Shown: positions 1-5,972 of the stretch, in pieces
How positions within the stretch are numbered: the stretch's first letter is position 1
Layout: each line of letters starts with the position of its first letter
NCBI GenBank assembly: GCA_022573065.1
Contig: JACZUQ010000026.1
Span: forward strand, 1-8,385
Origin: Nitrososphaerota archaeon
Lineage (GTDB): Archaea; Thermoproteota; Nitrososphaeria; Nitrososphaerales; Nitrosopumilaceae
Reading direction: 5' to 3'
DNA length: 8,385 bases
Notes under the pieces: generated by a model
The model's input: only the letters and a program-made list of their open reading frames with translations
The model's database searches: none
Told to the model about the DNA's origin: nothing
Position numbers and translations under genes: made by a program

Positions 1-93
1 GGTGAACAATTCCCTAAAAACCCAACAAAATTGGCTCTTCATATTAGAAACAAGCATGAAAAAGTAAGGGATTCAGTTAGGAGCATTTTTTAA
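1..93 (+). CDS. C-terminal end of a probable C2H2 zinc-finger protein (5' end outside window)
   Basis: Frame 1 is open from the window edge to a TAA at 91-93 and gives 30 residues. The visible part has a Phe at residue 4, then Leu11-x2-His14-x4-His19. This is the second half of a classical C2H2 finger (F-x5/6-L-x2-H-x3-5-H). The opening Gly-Glu-Gln-Phe is what usually follows the second Cys of the finger, so the Cys pair would lie just outside the window. A basic tail (EKVRDSVRSIF) ends the protein. It is convergent with the DUF35 gene, and both stop codons share the palindrome TTAA at 90-93. The finger assignment is inferred from half a motif, and the role (nucleic acid or protein binding) is unknown. 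Confidence 0.55.
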   Translation, partial: GEQFPKNPTKLALHIRNKHEKVRDSVRSIF

Positions 94-416
94 ATTAAAA
101 CTAGAGTAAAATTATAGTTTTTTTCCTGCATACTACAACTTTCAAGTCTGACCTTTTTTTGAATTTTGGGAGTTTTAGAATTTATTTTTAATGTGCCTAA
201 TATTTTGATATTTTTTTCAAATTCAACTAAACAAAAAAAAGTATCTTTGTTTTTAGAAAATTCTATAATTTTTCCTATCCCATCAGATTTTCTCCAATTT
301 ATTTTGCCAAAACAATGATTGCAAAAATTAGATGGTGGCCAAACCACATCATTACATTTAAGACATTCAGGAATCATAAAATTGCCTTTTTTTAATTCTG
401 ATTCAAAAAAACTCAT
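90..416 (-). CDS. DUF35 / OB-fold nucleic-acid-binding-like protein with zinc ribbon, thiolase partner
   Basis: This 108-residue protein has the DUF35 layout: a short N-terminal helix, a rubredoxin-like zinc ribbon with Cys18-x2-Cys21 and Cys32-x2-Cys35, then a beta-rich OB-fold from about residue 45 to the end. In archaea, proteins of this family bind acyl-CoA enzymes; a DUF35 protein bridges acetoacetyl-CoA thiolase and HMG-CoA synthase in a known complex. Here the ATG overlaps the thiolase stop as ATGA (413-416), so the two are translationally coupled and probably form a complex. No HMG-CoA synthase is present in the window. At 108 residues it is on the short side for the family, with a compact OB domain. 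The protein should be cytoplasmic and non-catalytic. The family call is firm; the exact partner is inferred from gene order. Confidence 0.85.
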   Translation of the reverse strand: MSFFESELKKGNFMIPECLKCNDVVWPPSNFCNHCFGKINWRKSDGIGKIIEFSKNKDTFFCLVEFEKNIKILGTLKINSKTPKIQKKVRLESCSMQEKNYNFTLVLI

Positions 417-1522
417 GATTCTAGCAACAAAACGGTAGATGAGGTAGCTGCAGCAGACATATTGTGAATTAATCCTATACGTGCATTTTCAATTTGCCTT
501 TTTTCTGCTTTTCCTTGTAATTGCAGAGTCGTTTCAATTACTTGAGCAATTCCAGTTGCCCCTAAAGGATGGCCTGCTCCAATTAATCCTCCTCTTGGAT
601 TAATTTTCCTATCTTCTGTTTCATAAAGTGTTTTAACAAATTGTGCGCCTTTACCTTTTTCAACAAATCCAAGATCTTCAATTGCCATGAGTTCACAAAC
701 TGTGAATGCATCATGAATCTCAGCAACGTCAACATCCCTCGCATTCATCTTTGCCATTTCAAAAGCAATTTTTGATGCTTCGATGGTTGAAGCCATGCTA
801 GAAAAGTCTTGACTTTTTGTAAATCCTGCAGATAGTGTTTTTTGACCAATCCCTTTTATCCAAACTGGGGTTTCAGAAAATTTTGACGCAACTTTTTCTG
901 AGGTGAGTAATACGGCAGATGCCCCACTACACGGTCTTGAACAATCTGAAACCCTAAGATCTTCTGTTAAAATTTTTGAGTTCATTAATTCGTCAATAGA
1001 ATAAACTTTGTCAGAATATGCAAAAGGGTTATCGCGCGCATTTTTATGATTTTTTGCCGAAACTATAGCTAATTCTTCTTCGGTTGTACCAAATTTTCTT
1101 TTATGGGATTTTGTAAAAATTGAGCCCCAAAAGATTGGATGTTTATATTCTCCACGAGATTTATCCCATTCTAAAATTTGACCTGGACTATTACGTCTTT
1201 CAGCACCTACAACTAAGGCTATATCTCCAAGACCTGAAGCAATATACGAATATGCAGATACTATACCATTAGTTCCTGAATTACAAAGACTTTCAACAGT
1301 ATGAGCTGCATTAGGTTGAATTCCTGCAATTTCTGACAGAATAGATGCTAAATATTTTGAATTATCATTGGTAGTTACTAAGACAGCATCAATGTCTTTT
1401 TGATTTAGATTTGAATTTTGATCAAACAAGGATTTTGTTGCTTCAAGCATTAAGGATTCTATTGGAATTTCTTCTTGGGAAAATTTTGTATTCCCATATC
1501 CAGTGATAGCTACATTATTCAT
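413..1522 (-). CDS. Thiolase-family protein (SCP-x-like acetyl-CoA acetyltransferase)
   Basis: This is a 369-residue thiolase of the archaeal/SCP-x type. Visible motifs are the nucleophile loop ESLCNSGTNG with Cys80; ARDNPFAY at about 162-169, the helical segment typical of SCP-x thiolases; HDAF at 270-273; and GGLIGAGHPLGATG at 311-324 with catalytic His318. Thiolases join or cleave beta-ketoacyl-CoA, for example two acetyl-CoA to acetoacetyl-CoA. In thaumarchaea such enzymes could serve the mevalonate route, the 3-hydroxypropionate/4-hydroxybutyrate cycle or acyl degradation, and the sequence alone does not decide. The C-terminal catalytic loop reads HNMSAAATSSTV, where many relatives have a Gly-Gly or Cys-x-Gly motif, so substrate or activity may differ. 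The start overlaps the upstream LLM gene by 8 bases, and the stop overlaps the DUF35 start by 4. Such coupling fits a thiolase-DUF35 complex. Confidence 0.88.
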   Translation of the reverse strand: MNNVAITGYGNTKFSQEEIPIESLMLEATKSLFDQNSNLNQKDIDAVLVTTNDNSKYLASILSEIAGIQPNAAHTVESLCNSGTNGIVSAYSYIASGLGDIALVVGAERRNSPGQILEWDKSRGEYKHPIFWGSIFTKSHKRKFGTTEEELAIVSAKNHKNARDNPFAYSDKVYSIDELMNSKILTEDLRVSDCSRPCSGASAVLLTSEKVASKFSETPVWIKGIGQKTLSAGFTKSQDFSSMASTIEASKIAFEMAKMNARDVDVAEIHDAFTVCELMAIEDLGFVEKGKGAQFVKTLYETEDRKINPRGGLIGAGHPLGATGIAQVIETTLQLQGKAEKRQIENARIGLIHNMSAAATSSTVLLLES

Positions 1523-2489
1523 TTTCGATCTTTGAAAATGTAGATGTTAACAAATTAAAGGATTCAGCTACATCTTCTATTGGATTAAATTGTATTATGG
1601 GTAGATTTACTCCTACATTGTGAAACCGCTTTAATTTTTTAATACACTCATCTGGGGTTCCATAAACACAAAGTTGCTCTAACATAGATTCTGGAACTAG
1701 CTCATGATTTGACTTTAATCCAGATTTCTGATATTCCTCATACACGTTTTTAGTTTCATTTGCAAATCCATTTTTTGCTAAAAATTTTCTGTAAATCTCA
1801 CCAACTGAGATATAAAACGCTAGAGTTTTTTTTACACATTCTATTGCTTTATCCACATCATTTGACATGCAAGTAATTAATTGACATGAAACATCAATTT
1901 CACGTTTTGATTGCATTTTTTTAATAGTGTTTTCAAGTTCTGTTAATGGTCTCAAGTAAAATATTACTCCATCGGCTATTTCCCAGCAAAGATCTACCAT
2001 CTTCTGATTTATGGCGGCAAGATATATTGGAATATTTTTTCTGCGAGGTTTAATTAATAATGAAAAATTCTTTAACGAAAAAATCTTACCGTTAAAATCT
2101 ATTTTTTCTCCAGAGAGTGCTTTTTTTATAATGTGTACATATTCAGTCATTCGAGTTAACGGTTTTTCAAAATTATGACCATGAAATTCTTCAACAATGG
2201 GAACGCTGCTAGTTCCTAATCCTAACACAAGTCTTCCGTTTGAAATTGTATCTATGGTAGCTGCTCCCATAGCAATTAATGTTGGACTTCGAGAATAGAT
2301 GTTGATTATAGATGAGCCTATTCTTGGTTTTTTGAGTTTACTAGATATGGCACTTAGCATTGAAAAATTTTCCATACCCCATGTTTCAGGAATCCATACT
2401 GTATCTGGATTATGACTAGATAAAGTTGAAGCACAATTTATCACTTGATCAATTGATAATATTGAACCTAGACTATACCCTAATCTCAT
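1515..2489 (-). CDS. LLM-class (luciferase-like) oxidoreductase, probably F420-dependent
   Basis: This 324-residue protein has the bacterial-luciferase-like TIM-barrel pattern. Residues 85-95 (GRLVLGLGTSS) form the strand and cofactor loop typical of F420-dependent family members. IPIYLAAINQKMVDL with IADGVI follows at about 153-176, and YGTPDECIKKL at 276-286 near the C-terminus. Relatives include methylene-tetrahydromethanopterin reductase and F420-dependent dehydrogenases. F420 rather than FMN is inferred from the archaeal context and the GLGTS motif. It is the first gene of a three-gene minus-strand operon, and its stop lies inside the thiolase start region. This suggests that it oxidises or reduces an intermediate handled by the thiolase. 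The ATG at 2489 is the first good start. No strong TATA box is visible in the 61-base gap upstream. The substrate is unknown. Confidence 0.85.
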   Translation of the reverse strand: MRLGYSLGSILSIDQVINCASTLSSHNPDTVWIPETWGMENFSMLSAISSKLKKPRIGSSIINIYSRSPTLIAMGAATIDTISNGRLVLGLGTSSVPIVEEFHGHNFEKPLTRMTEYVHIIKKALSGEKIDFNGKIFSLKNFSLLIKPRRKNIPIYLAAINQKMVDLCWEIADGVIFYLRPLTELENTIKKMQSKREIDVSCQLITCMSNDVDKAIECVKKTLAFYISVGEIYRKFLAKNGFANETKNVYEEYQKSGLKSNHELVPESMLEQLCVYGTPDECIKKLKRFHNVGVNLPIIQFNPIEDVAESFNLLTSTFSKIENE

Positions 2490-2550
2490 TAACTAACTAG
2501 AATCACGTAGGCCAGAAAAATCTATCCCTTAAGTAAAAAGTGAAATTTGA

Positions 2551-2733
2551 TTGAGTCTTGATATTATCTCTCTACTTAGAAAACACAGCCTATTGGCATA
2601 CCAATCTGATGTAACTGATCATCCCTTTTGGGAACATTCAAGTGACTATACCACATCAACTGAAGATCCTGAATTCATGGGCGAGGTAGCCTATGTTCTA
2701 GTCACTCTGTACAAATCTGAGATACCACAATAA
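2551..2733 (+). CDS. Hypothetical small acidic protein, 60 residues
   Basis: I do not recognise this protein. It is a plus-strand ORF between two minus-strand operons. An in-frame TGA lies directly before the TTG at 2551, so TTG is the earliest possible start, and the only internal ATG is two thirds of the way in. The product has an N-terminal hydrophobic/basic stretch (LDIISLLRKHSLLAY), then a section rich in Asp, Glu, His, Ser and Thr with one Trp, and a hydrophobic end (VAYVLVTLYKSEIPQ). Codon use looks protein-like and richer in C and G than the flanking spacers. A T-rich tract follows the stop. There is no clear TATA box upstream. It may be a genuine small protein or a remnant of a longer gene. 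Confidence 0.45.
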   Translation: MSLDIISLLRKHSLLAYQSDVTDHPFWEHSSDYTTSTEDPEFMGEVAYVLVTLYKSEIPQ

Positions 2734-2743
2734 CTGGATATCC

Positions 2744-2760
2744 ATTATTTTTCTATTTTT
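2744..2760 (+). terminator. Possible T-tract terminator after the 60-residue ORF
   Basis: Eleven bases after the TAA of the plus-strand ORF there is a T-rich run made of two T5 blocks split by short interruptions. Archaeal RNA polymerase often ends at such oligo-T tracts without a hairpin. No inverted repeat is seen here. The surrounding DNA is A+T-rich in any case, so this is only weak support for transcription of the small ORF. Confidence 0.25.
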
Positions 2761-2779
2761 AAGATATAATTATATAAAA

Positions 2780-3469
2780 TTATTTTACTACGAATTTAAT
2801 GAATTTTTTAGATTTTATTTCTGATGTACACTCTTCAATATCTTTATGTGAATCAATAGAATGCCAAAATATACTTTTAAACTTAATATGATTTAATTTT
2901 CCTTTTTTTGCATAATTCGGAAATGTAGTTTTTTCTATATCCCCTTTTTTTGGTAAATCTTTTACTAAATTCTTAGTTAAATGATAAAGACCCGCATTCA
3001 TCCAAAGATTAGAAATTTCTTTTTTTTCACTAAATTTTGATACTTTACCATCATTAATTTCTATTATCCCAAATTTTGTTTTTAATGGAATTGCAGCAAT
3101 AGAATTTTGCATTTTTTGCAGTTTTCTAATATCAATATTAGTTATAATATCTCCATTTAAAACAAAAAAAGATTTTTCTTTAATATGTTTTGCTGCTTGT
3201 TTAATTGCACCAGCTGTACCTAAAGGAATTTTTTCTTTTGAAAATATTATTTTGACTCCAAAATTATTTTTTATTTTAAGATAATTTTCAATTTGTTCTG
3301 TTTTATAACCTGTACAAATAATAATTGTGTTAACTCTAAATTTTTTTAAATAACGAATTTGCCATTCAATAATTGGAATATTATCTAACGGAATTAATGA
3401 TTTAGGAACATAATCAGTTACTGGTTTTAGCCTCTTTCCTTTACCTCCTGCTAAAATGATTGCGTTCAT
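2780..3469 (-). CDS. Sugar-1-phosphate nucleotidyltransferase (NTP_transferase family)
   Basis: This 229-residue protein carries the complete nucleotidyltransferase core. LAGGKGKRLKP at 6-16 binds the nucleotide phosphates, PKSLIP at 22-27 carries the conserved Lys, GTAGAI sits at 84-89, NGDII at 105-109 holds the metal-binding Asp107, FSEKKE occurs at 146-151, and MNAGLY at 157-162. It ends after the catalytic domain and lacks the left-handed beta-helix of GlmU-type enzymes, so it is a single-domain transferase like RmlA or mannose-1-phosphate guanylyltransferase relatives. It would activate a sugar phosphate with NTP for surface glycans or N-glycosylation; sugar and base cannot be told. It is last in a minus-strand operon, 34 bases after the DedA gene. 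It is unusually rich in Lys and Ile (40 and 34 of 229) and far more A+T-rich than its neighbours, which hints at transfer. Confidence 0.88.
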   Translation of the reverse strand: MNAIILAGGKGKRLKPVTDYVPKSLIPLDNIPIIEWQIRYLKKFRVNTIIICTGYKTEQIENYLKIKNNFGVKIIFSKEKIPLGTAGAIKQAAKHIKEKSFFVLNGDIITNIDIRKLQKMQNSIAAIPLKTKFGIIEINDGKVSKFSEKKEISNLWMNAGLYHLTKNLVKDLPKKGDIEKTTFPNYAKKGKLNHIKFKSIFWHSIDSHKDIEECTSEIKSKKFIKFVVK

Positions 3470-3503
3470 ATTTTAGAAAAACTCTGTCAGCCATTAATAC
3501 TTT

Positions 3504-4031
3504 TTAAAAAATATCTATTGTTGCAACACCAAGATAGTATCCTAGAACGGTTAGCAATATACTCCATGAACAGGAACCAATGAATGTAAATATCAGAAAT
3601 TTTTTTGGATTCATTCTAAAAATTCCTGCAGGAATTGAAACAAGCTCTCGAATACCTGGGACTAATCTTCCAAGTAACACTGATTTGTCACCATATTTTT
3701 CAAACCATTTATCGGCTTTAGTTAATTTGTCTGGATTTATTTTTGCATACTTCATGTATTTTGCTAAACCAGTTCTTCCAAGTTTTAATGCGATAAAGTA
3801 TATGATAAATGCCCCAAGGGTAGCTCCTGCTCCTCCAGTAATACCTACTCCAAAAATATGAAAGAATGACATTTCATTTTTTAACACAATATATCCTGCC
3901 AAAGGAAATACTGCTTCGCTTGGAATTGGTGGAAATATGGTCTCAAGTAATGCTGCAAGAAAAACTCCTGGATAGAGATTATCTGAGACTAAAGCAATTA
4001 CCCATTCTATGAACGCCTGTATTTCTGTCAA
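3504..4031 (-). CDS. DedA/VTT-family integral membrane protein
   Basis: This 175-residue polytopic membrane protein belongs to the DedA (SNARE-associated/VTT) family. The N-terminal re-entrant region carries ETIFPPIPSE at 30-39. A Gly-rich helix follows (GVGITGGAGATLGAFIIYFIA, about 61-81), then the family signature GRLVPGIRELVSIPAG at 121-136 with Arg122 and Arg128 six residues apart, and a final helix at about 145-170. Bacterial members flip undecaprenyl phosphate or support proton-dependent transport. In an archaeon the lipid would probably be dolichyl phosphate, which is an inference. Translation must begin at TTG (4029-4031): a TAG lies directly upstream in frame and the first ATG is codon 54. 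The TTG overlaps the stop of the zinc-binding miniprotein. The adjacent sugar nucleotidyltransferase supports a role in envelope glycan lipid recycling. Confidence 0.85.
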   Translation of the reverse strand: MTEIQAFIEWVIALVSDNLYPGVFLAALLETIFPPIPSEAVFPLAGYIVLKNEMSFFHIFGVGITGGAGATLGAFIIYFIALKLGRTGLAKYMKYAKINPDKLTKADKWFEKYGDKSVLLGRLVPGIRELVSIPAGIFRMNPKKFLIFTFIGSCSWSILLTVLGYYLGVATIDIF

Positions 4032-4159
4032 CTATGTTTTGGTTCCGTCAAGTAGTAATGTAATTCGGTATAGCATTCCACACAATAATCATTATCGTTA
4101 GTATGTTCGCATTGATGGATTTTCTTTACGTTTTTTCCACATTTTGAACAAACTTCCAT
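4028..4159 (-). CDS. Zinc-ribbon-like miniprotein, 43 residues
   Basis: This is a short minus-strand gene. ATG at 4157-4159 opens 43 codons ending in TGA at 4028-4030. The protein has Cys4-x2-Cys7 followed by Gly (CSKCGKN), then His15, Cys17 and His19, and a second pair Cys26-x2-Cys29, with His34 close behind. Two CxxC knuckles 19 residues apart form a plausible zinc ribbon, and the extra His/Cys residues could hold a second metal. The start lies 13 bases after the upstream membrane-protein stop, and its own stop overlaps the DedA TTG start as TTGA. This is the arrangement expected for a real, translationally coupled gene and is unlikely by chance. Function is unknown; a small adaptor or regulator of the DedA protein is possible. 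I know of no named family that it fits. Confidence 0.7.
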   Translation of the reverse strand: MEVCSKCGKNVKKIHQCEHTNDNDYCVECYTELHYYLTEPKHS

Positions 4160-4172
4160 AATAATTCAATTG

Positions 4173-4556
4173 TTAAGATTTTTTTAATTTTATTGCGCCT
4201 AGTGCGACGACGAGTATTCCTCCAGCAAACAATGGCGCTGCTCTTTCCATTATGCTTCTTCCAGATTCTAAAGCCTCTGTAGAAGGTTCCAATACAAATA
4301 ATGCAATTCCTCCAACTATAATTAACATTCCACTAACTATCAACATTATACCAAGCTTACTTGATTTTTCTTTTCTTGAAATGAAAAATGAAATAATTGG
4401 CAAAATTAATGCAGGCATTCCTAATCCAATACCACGTGCCATAGCATCAGATCCAAGAAAACCTTCTCCAGCTATTTCATTTACTGCAACATCTAGTGCA
4501 TAAATAACTAGTAAAGCAATCGAAATTCCGGTCAAAATCAATGCTGCCTTTAACAT
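4173..4556 (-). CDS. Hypothetical four-helix membrane protein
   Basis: The 127-residue product has four predicted transmembrane helices at about residues 4-22, 42-60, 68-88 and 106-123. Short charged loops separate them (RKEKSSK at 61-67; LEPSTEALESGRSIMER at about 89-105), and the tail is KLKKS. The first helix could double as an uncleaved signal anchor. I recognise no enzyme motif. It is the first gene of a four-gene operon with the zinc miniprotein, DedA protein and nucleotidyltransferase, so a cell-envelope role is likely but not shown. The ATG at 4556 lies about 26 bases after a TATA-like box, which suggests a leaderless message and supports this start. An apparent ORF on the opposite strand inside it is a shadow. 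Confidence 0.75.
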   Translation of the reverse strand: MLKAALILTGISIALLVIYALDVAVNEIAGEGFLGSDAMARGIGLGMPALILPIISFFISRKEKSSKLGIMLIVSGMLIIVGGIALFVLEPSTEALESGRSIMERAAPLFAGGILVVALGAIKLKKS

Positions 4557-4578
4557 GAATTTGCTGACTTTACATTAA

Positions 4579-4588
4579 CTAATAAATC
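4579..4588 (-). promoter_or_regulatory. TATA-like promoter element of the membrane-protein/DedA operon
   Basis: On the minus strand this reads GATTTATTAG. Its centre is about 26-27 bases before the ATG at 4556, the spacing at which archaeal transcription would begin at or next to the start codon. No Shine-Dalgarno motif is visible before that ATG, in keeping with a leaderless transcript. Confidence 0.4.
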
Positions 4589-4604
4589 ATGAACACAGTT
4601 TGTT

Positions 4605-4769
4605 TTATCCTTTGTATTTGATTTTTAGAAATGAAAGCTGATCGGTTTTTAAAATGATGTTATTATTATCTAAAATCACTAATAGCAATGGAGTAAATTG
4701 ACTTACTGCACCTAGATAGGGTAGAACTAGGATTAACATATCATAATGTGTGTTCTCCAACACGAACAT
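4605..4769 (-). CDS. Possible small protein, 54 residues
   Basis: This ORF fills most of the 249-base gap between the histidine kinase and the membrane-protein operon. ATG at 4767-4769 opens 54 codons to TAA at 4605-4607, and the frame is open upstream as far as 4793. The product starts MFVLENTHYDMLILVLPYLG, has a hydrophobic middle (LLLVILD at about 28-34) and a basic end (LKIKYKG). It could span a membrane once. It lies 36 bases behind the kinase stop, in the same direction. I do not recognise it. There is no good TATA box at the right distance and no ribosome-binding motif. In DNA this rich in A and T an ORF of this length can occur by chance. Confidence 0.3.
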   Translation of the reverse strand: MFVLENTHYDMLILVLPYLGAVSQFTPLLLVILDNNNIILKTDQLSFLKIKYKG

Positions 4770-4805
4770 TTTTTTCAAGACAATATAGAAGAATTACCCT
4801 TGAAT

Positions 4806-5888
4806 TCACAAATTTTTTGGTAGTCTTACTAGAAAGGTAGTTGGGTTATTTTTTACAGTTATGCTACCTCCATGTTGTTCGATAATACTTTTACAAATTG
4901 AAAGACCAAGTCCTGTACCGATTTGTTTTGTTGTAAATAATGGTTCATAGATTTTGCCAAAATTTTCTGGATCAATTCCAGGCCCAGAATCTTCAAAAGC
5001 AATTAGCACATCTTGAACATTATCAATTATACGTATTCTTACGTCTCCTTTGTTTTCTACTGCTTGGATTGCATTTAATAATAAATTTGTAAACACTGCT
5101 TCAATTTTTCTATAATCACAGTTAATTCTAACATTTTCTTGTTCTACAATAATTCTTACATTGTTTGGAATAGTAATACTGTCTTTTACTATATTAATAA
5201 TATCTAATACAGAATATGGTTGAAGTTTTAATTCAGATGTTCTTACAAAGTCCAGCACATCATCAACTTGATGTGACATTCTATTCATTGCTCTACGTAA
5301 TCGTCCATAGTATTGCAGTTTTTCCTCAATCTTTAATTTTGGTTTTGATTCCATTATTTCAATTGTATTTTTTATTGTAGATAACGGATTTCTTAAATCA
5401 TGAGCCATTCTTGATGCAAGCTCACCAATTATTGAAAGTTTTTCTGATTTCATTAATTCACTACTCTTCTCATCTACTTGTCGAGTTAAATAATCTCGTT
5501 GAAGTTCAAGCTCTTTTTCTTTTAGTACAACTTTTTCTAGATTCTTACGAAGATCTATAGTTAATTTATTATTTTCAACTTTATGTTTTTGTAGTTGTTG
5601 ATTTGATTGTTCAAGCTCGTCATTTTTTCTACTAAGTGAAGAAATCAAATCTTGTAAAAATGTAATTTTTTCTTTTAAATCTGTATTAATTTTAATTGCC
5701 CCACCAAACTGTTCACTGGTTTTAGAAGCAAGTTCTTGAATTTGTGCTGCTCTTTTTTCTAAATCTAATTTTGCATCATCTAAATCTTTTAGTGCTCTTC
5801 CTTTAAACCCCATAAATTCTTCTAATAAATCAAAATCTGATTTTGAATCCTCTAACGATGTAATATTATCTTCCGATGATGATTCCAA
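4806..5888 (-). CDS. Soluble sensor histidine kinase with long N-terminal coiled coil
   Basis: This 360-residue protein has no membrane helix. An acidic, Ser-rich N-terminus (1-25) leads into a long heptad-like coiled coil (about 30-150). A HisKA-like dimerisation domain follows, with the phospho-acceptor motif AHDLRNPLS around His163. The ATPase domain carries the N box NLLLNAIQAV (268-277), the G1 box EDSGPGI (299-305), the F-box region FGKIYEPLFTTK (310-321) and the G2 box GTGLGLS (324-330). All catalytic boxes look intact, so it should autophosphorylate. No PAS or GAF sensor domain is visible, so the input probably acts through the coiled coil or a partner. No response regulator lies in the window. 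It starts at TTG (5888); the frame closes upstream at 5907-5909 and the first ATG is codon 26. It sits 84 bases behind the prepilin peptidase in the same direction. Confidence 0.9.
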   Translation of the reverse strand: MESSSEDNITSLEDSKSDFDLLEEFMGFKGRALKDLDDAKLDLEKRAAQIQELASKTSEQFGGAIKINTDLKEKITFLQDLISSLSRKNDELEQSNQQLQKHKVENNKLTIDLRKNLEKVVLKEKELELQRDYLTRQVDEKSSELMKSEKLSIIGELASRMAHDLRNPLSTIKNTIEIMESKPKLKIEEKLQYYGRLRRAMNRMSHQVDDVLDFVRTSELKLQPYSVLDIINIVKDSITIPNNVRIIVEQENVRINCDYRKIEAVFTNLLLNAIQAVENKGDVRIRIIDNVQDVLIAFEDSGPGIDPENFGKIYEPLFTTKQIGTGLGLSICKSIIEQHGGSITVKNNPTTFLVRLPKNL

Positions 5889-5906
5889 TTTTACTATTAT
5901 TTTTTG

Positions 5907-5913
5907 TTAAATA
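5907..5913 (-). promoter_or_regulatory. TATA-like element upstream of the histidine kinase
   Basis: The minus strand reads TATTTAA, with its centre about 22 bases before the TTG start. It may drive the kinase separately from the prepilin peptidase. A second A+T-rich stretch at 5961-5978 is an alternative. The DNA is rich in such words, so confidence is low. Confidence 0.28.
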
Positions 5914-5972
5914 GTTGGTATTATCTTGTGTTTGTTCGATTGAAACAGACTCTTTTGAACTTTTAAATATTT

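Noticed and set aside
3580..3861. Plus-strand ORF of 93 codons
   Set aside because: It lies wholly inside the DedA gene on the other strand, whose family motifs are clear. The product is Pro/Asn-rich, typical of antisense readings of membrane-protein genes.
4252..4503. Plus-strand ORF of 83 codons
   Set aside because: It is antisense to the four-helix membrane protein, and its Ile/Pro/Asn-rich composition is a shadow pattern.
4750..4763. Small hairpin GTGTT-CTCC-AACAC
   Set aside because: Only five pairs, with no T tract and no placement that would suggest a terminator or operator; it also lies inside the possible 54-codon ORF.
4557..4805. tRNA or other structured RNA in the gap before the kinase gene
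   Set aside because: No cloverleaf, T-loop motif or strong paired stem could be found. Only weak short pairings are present.
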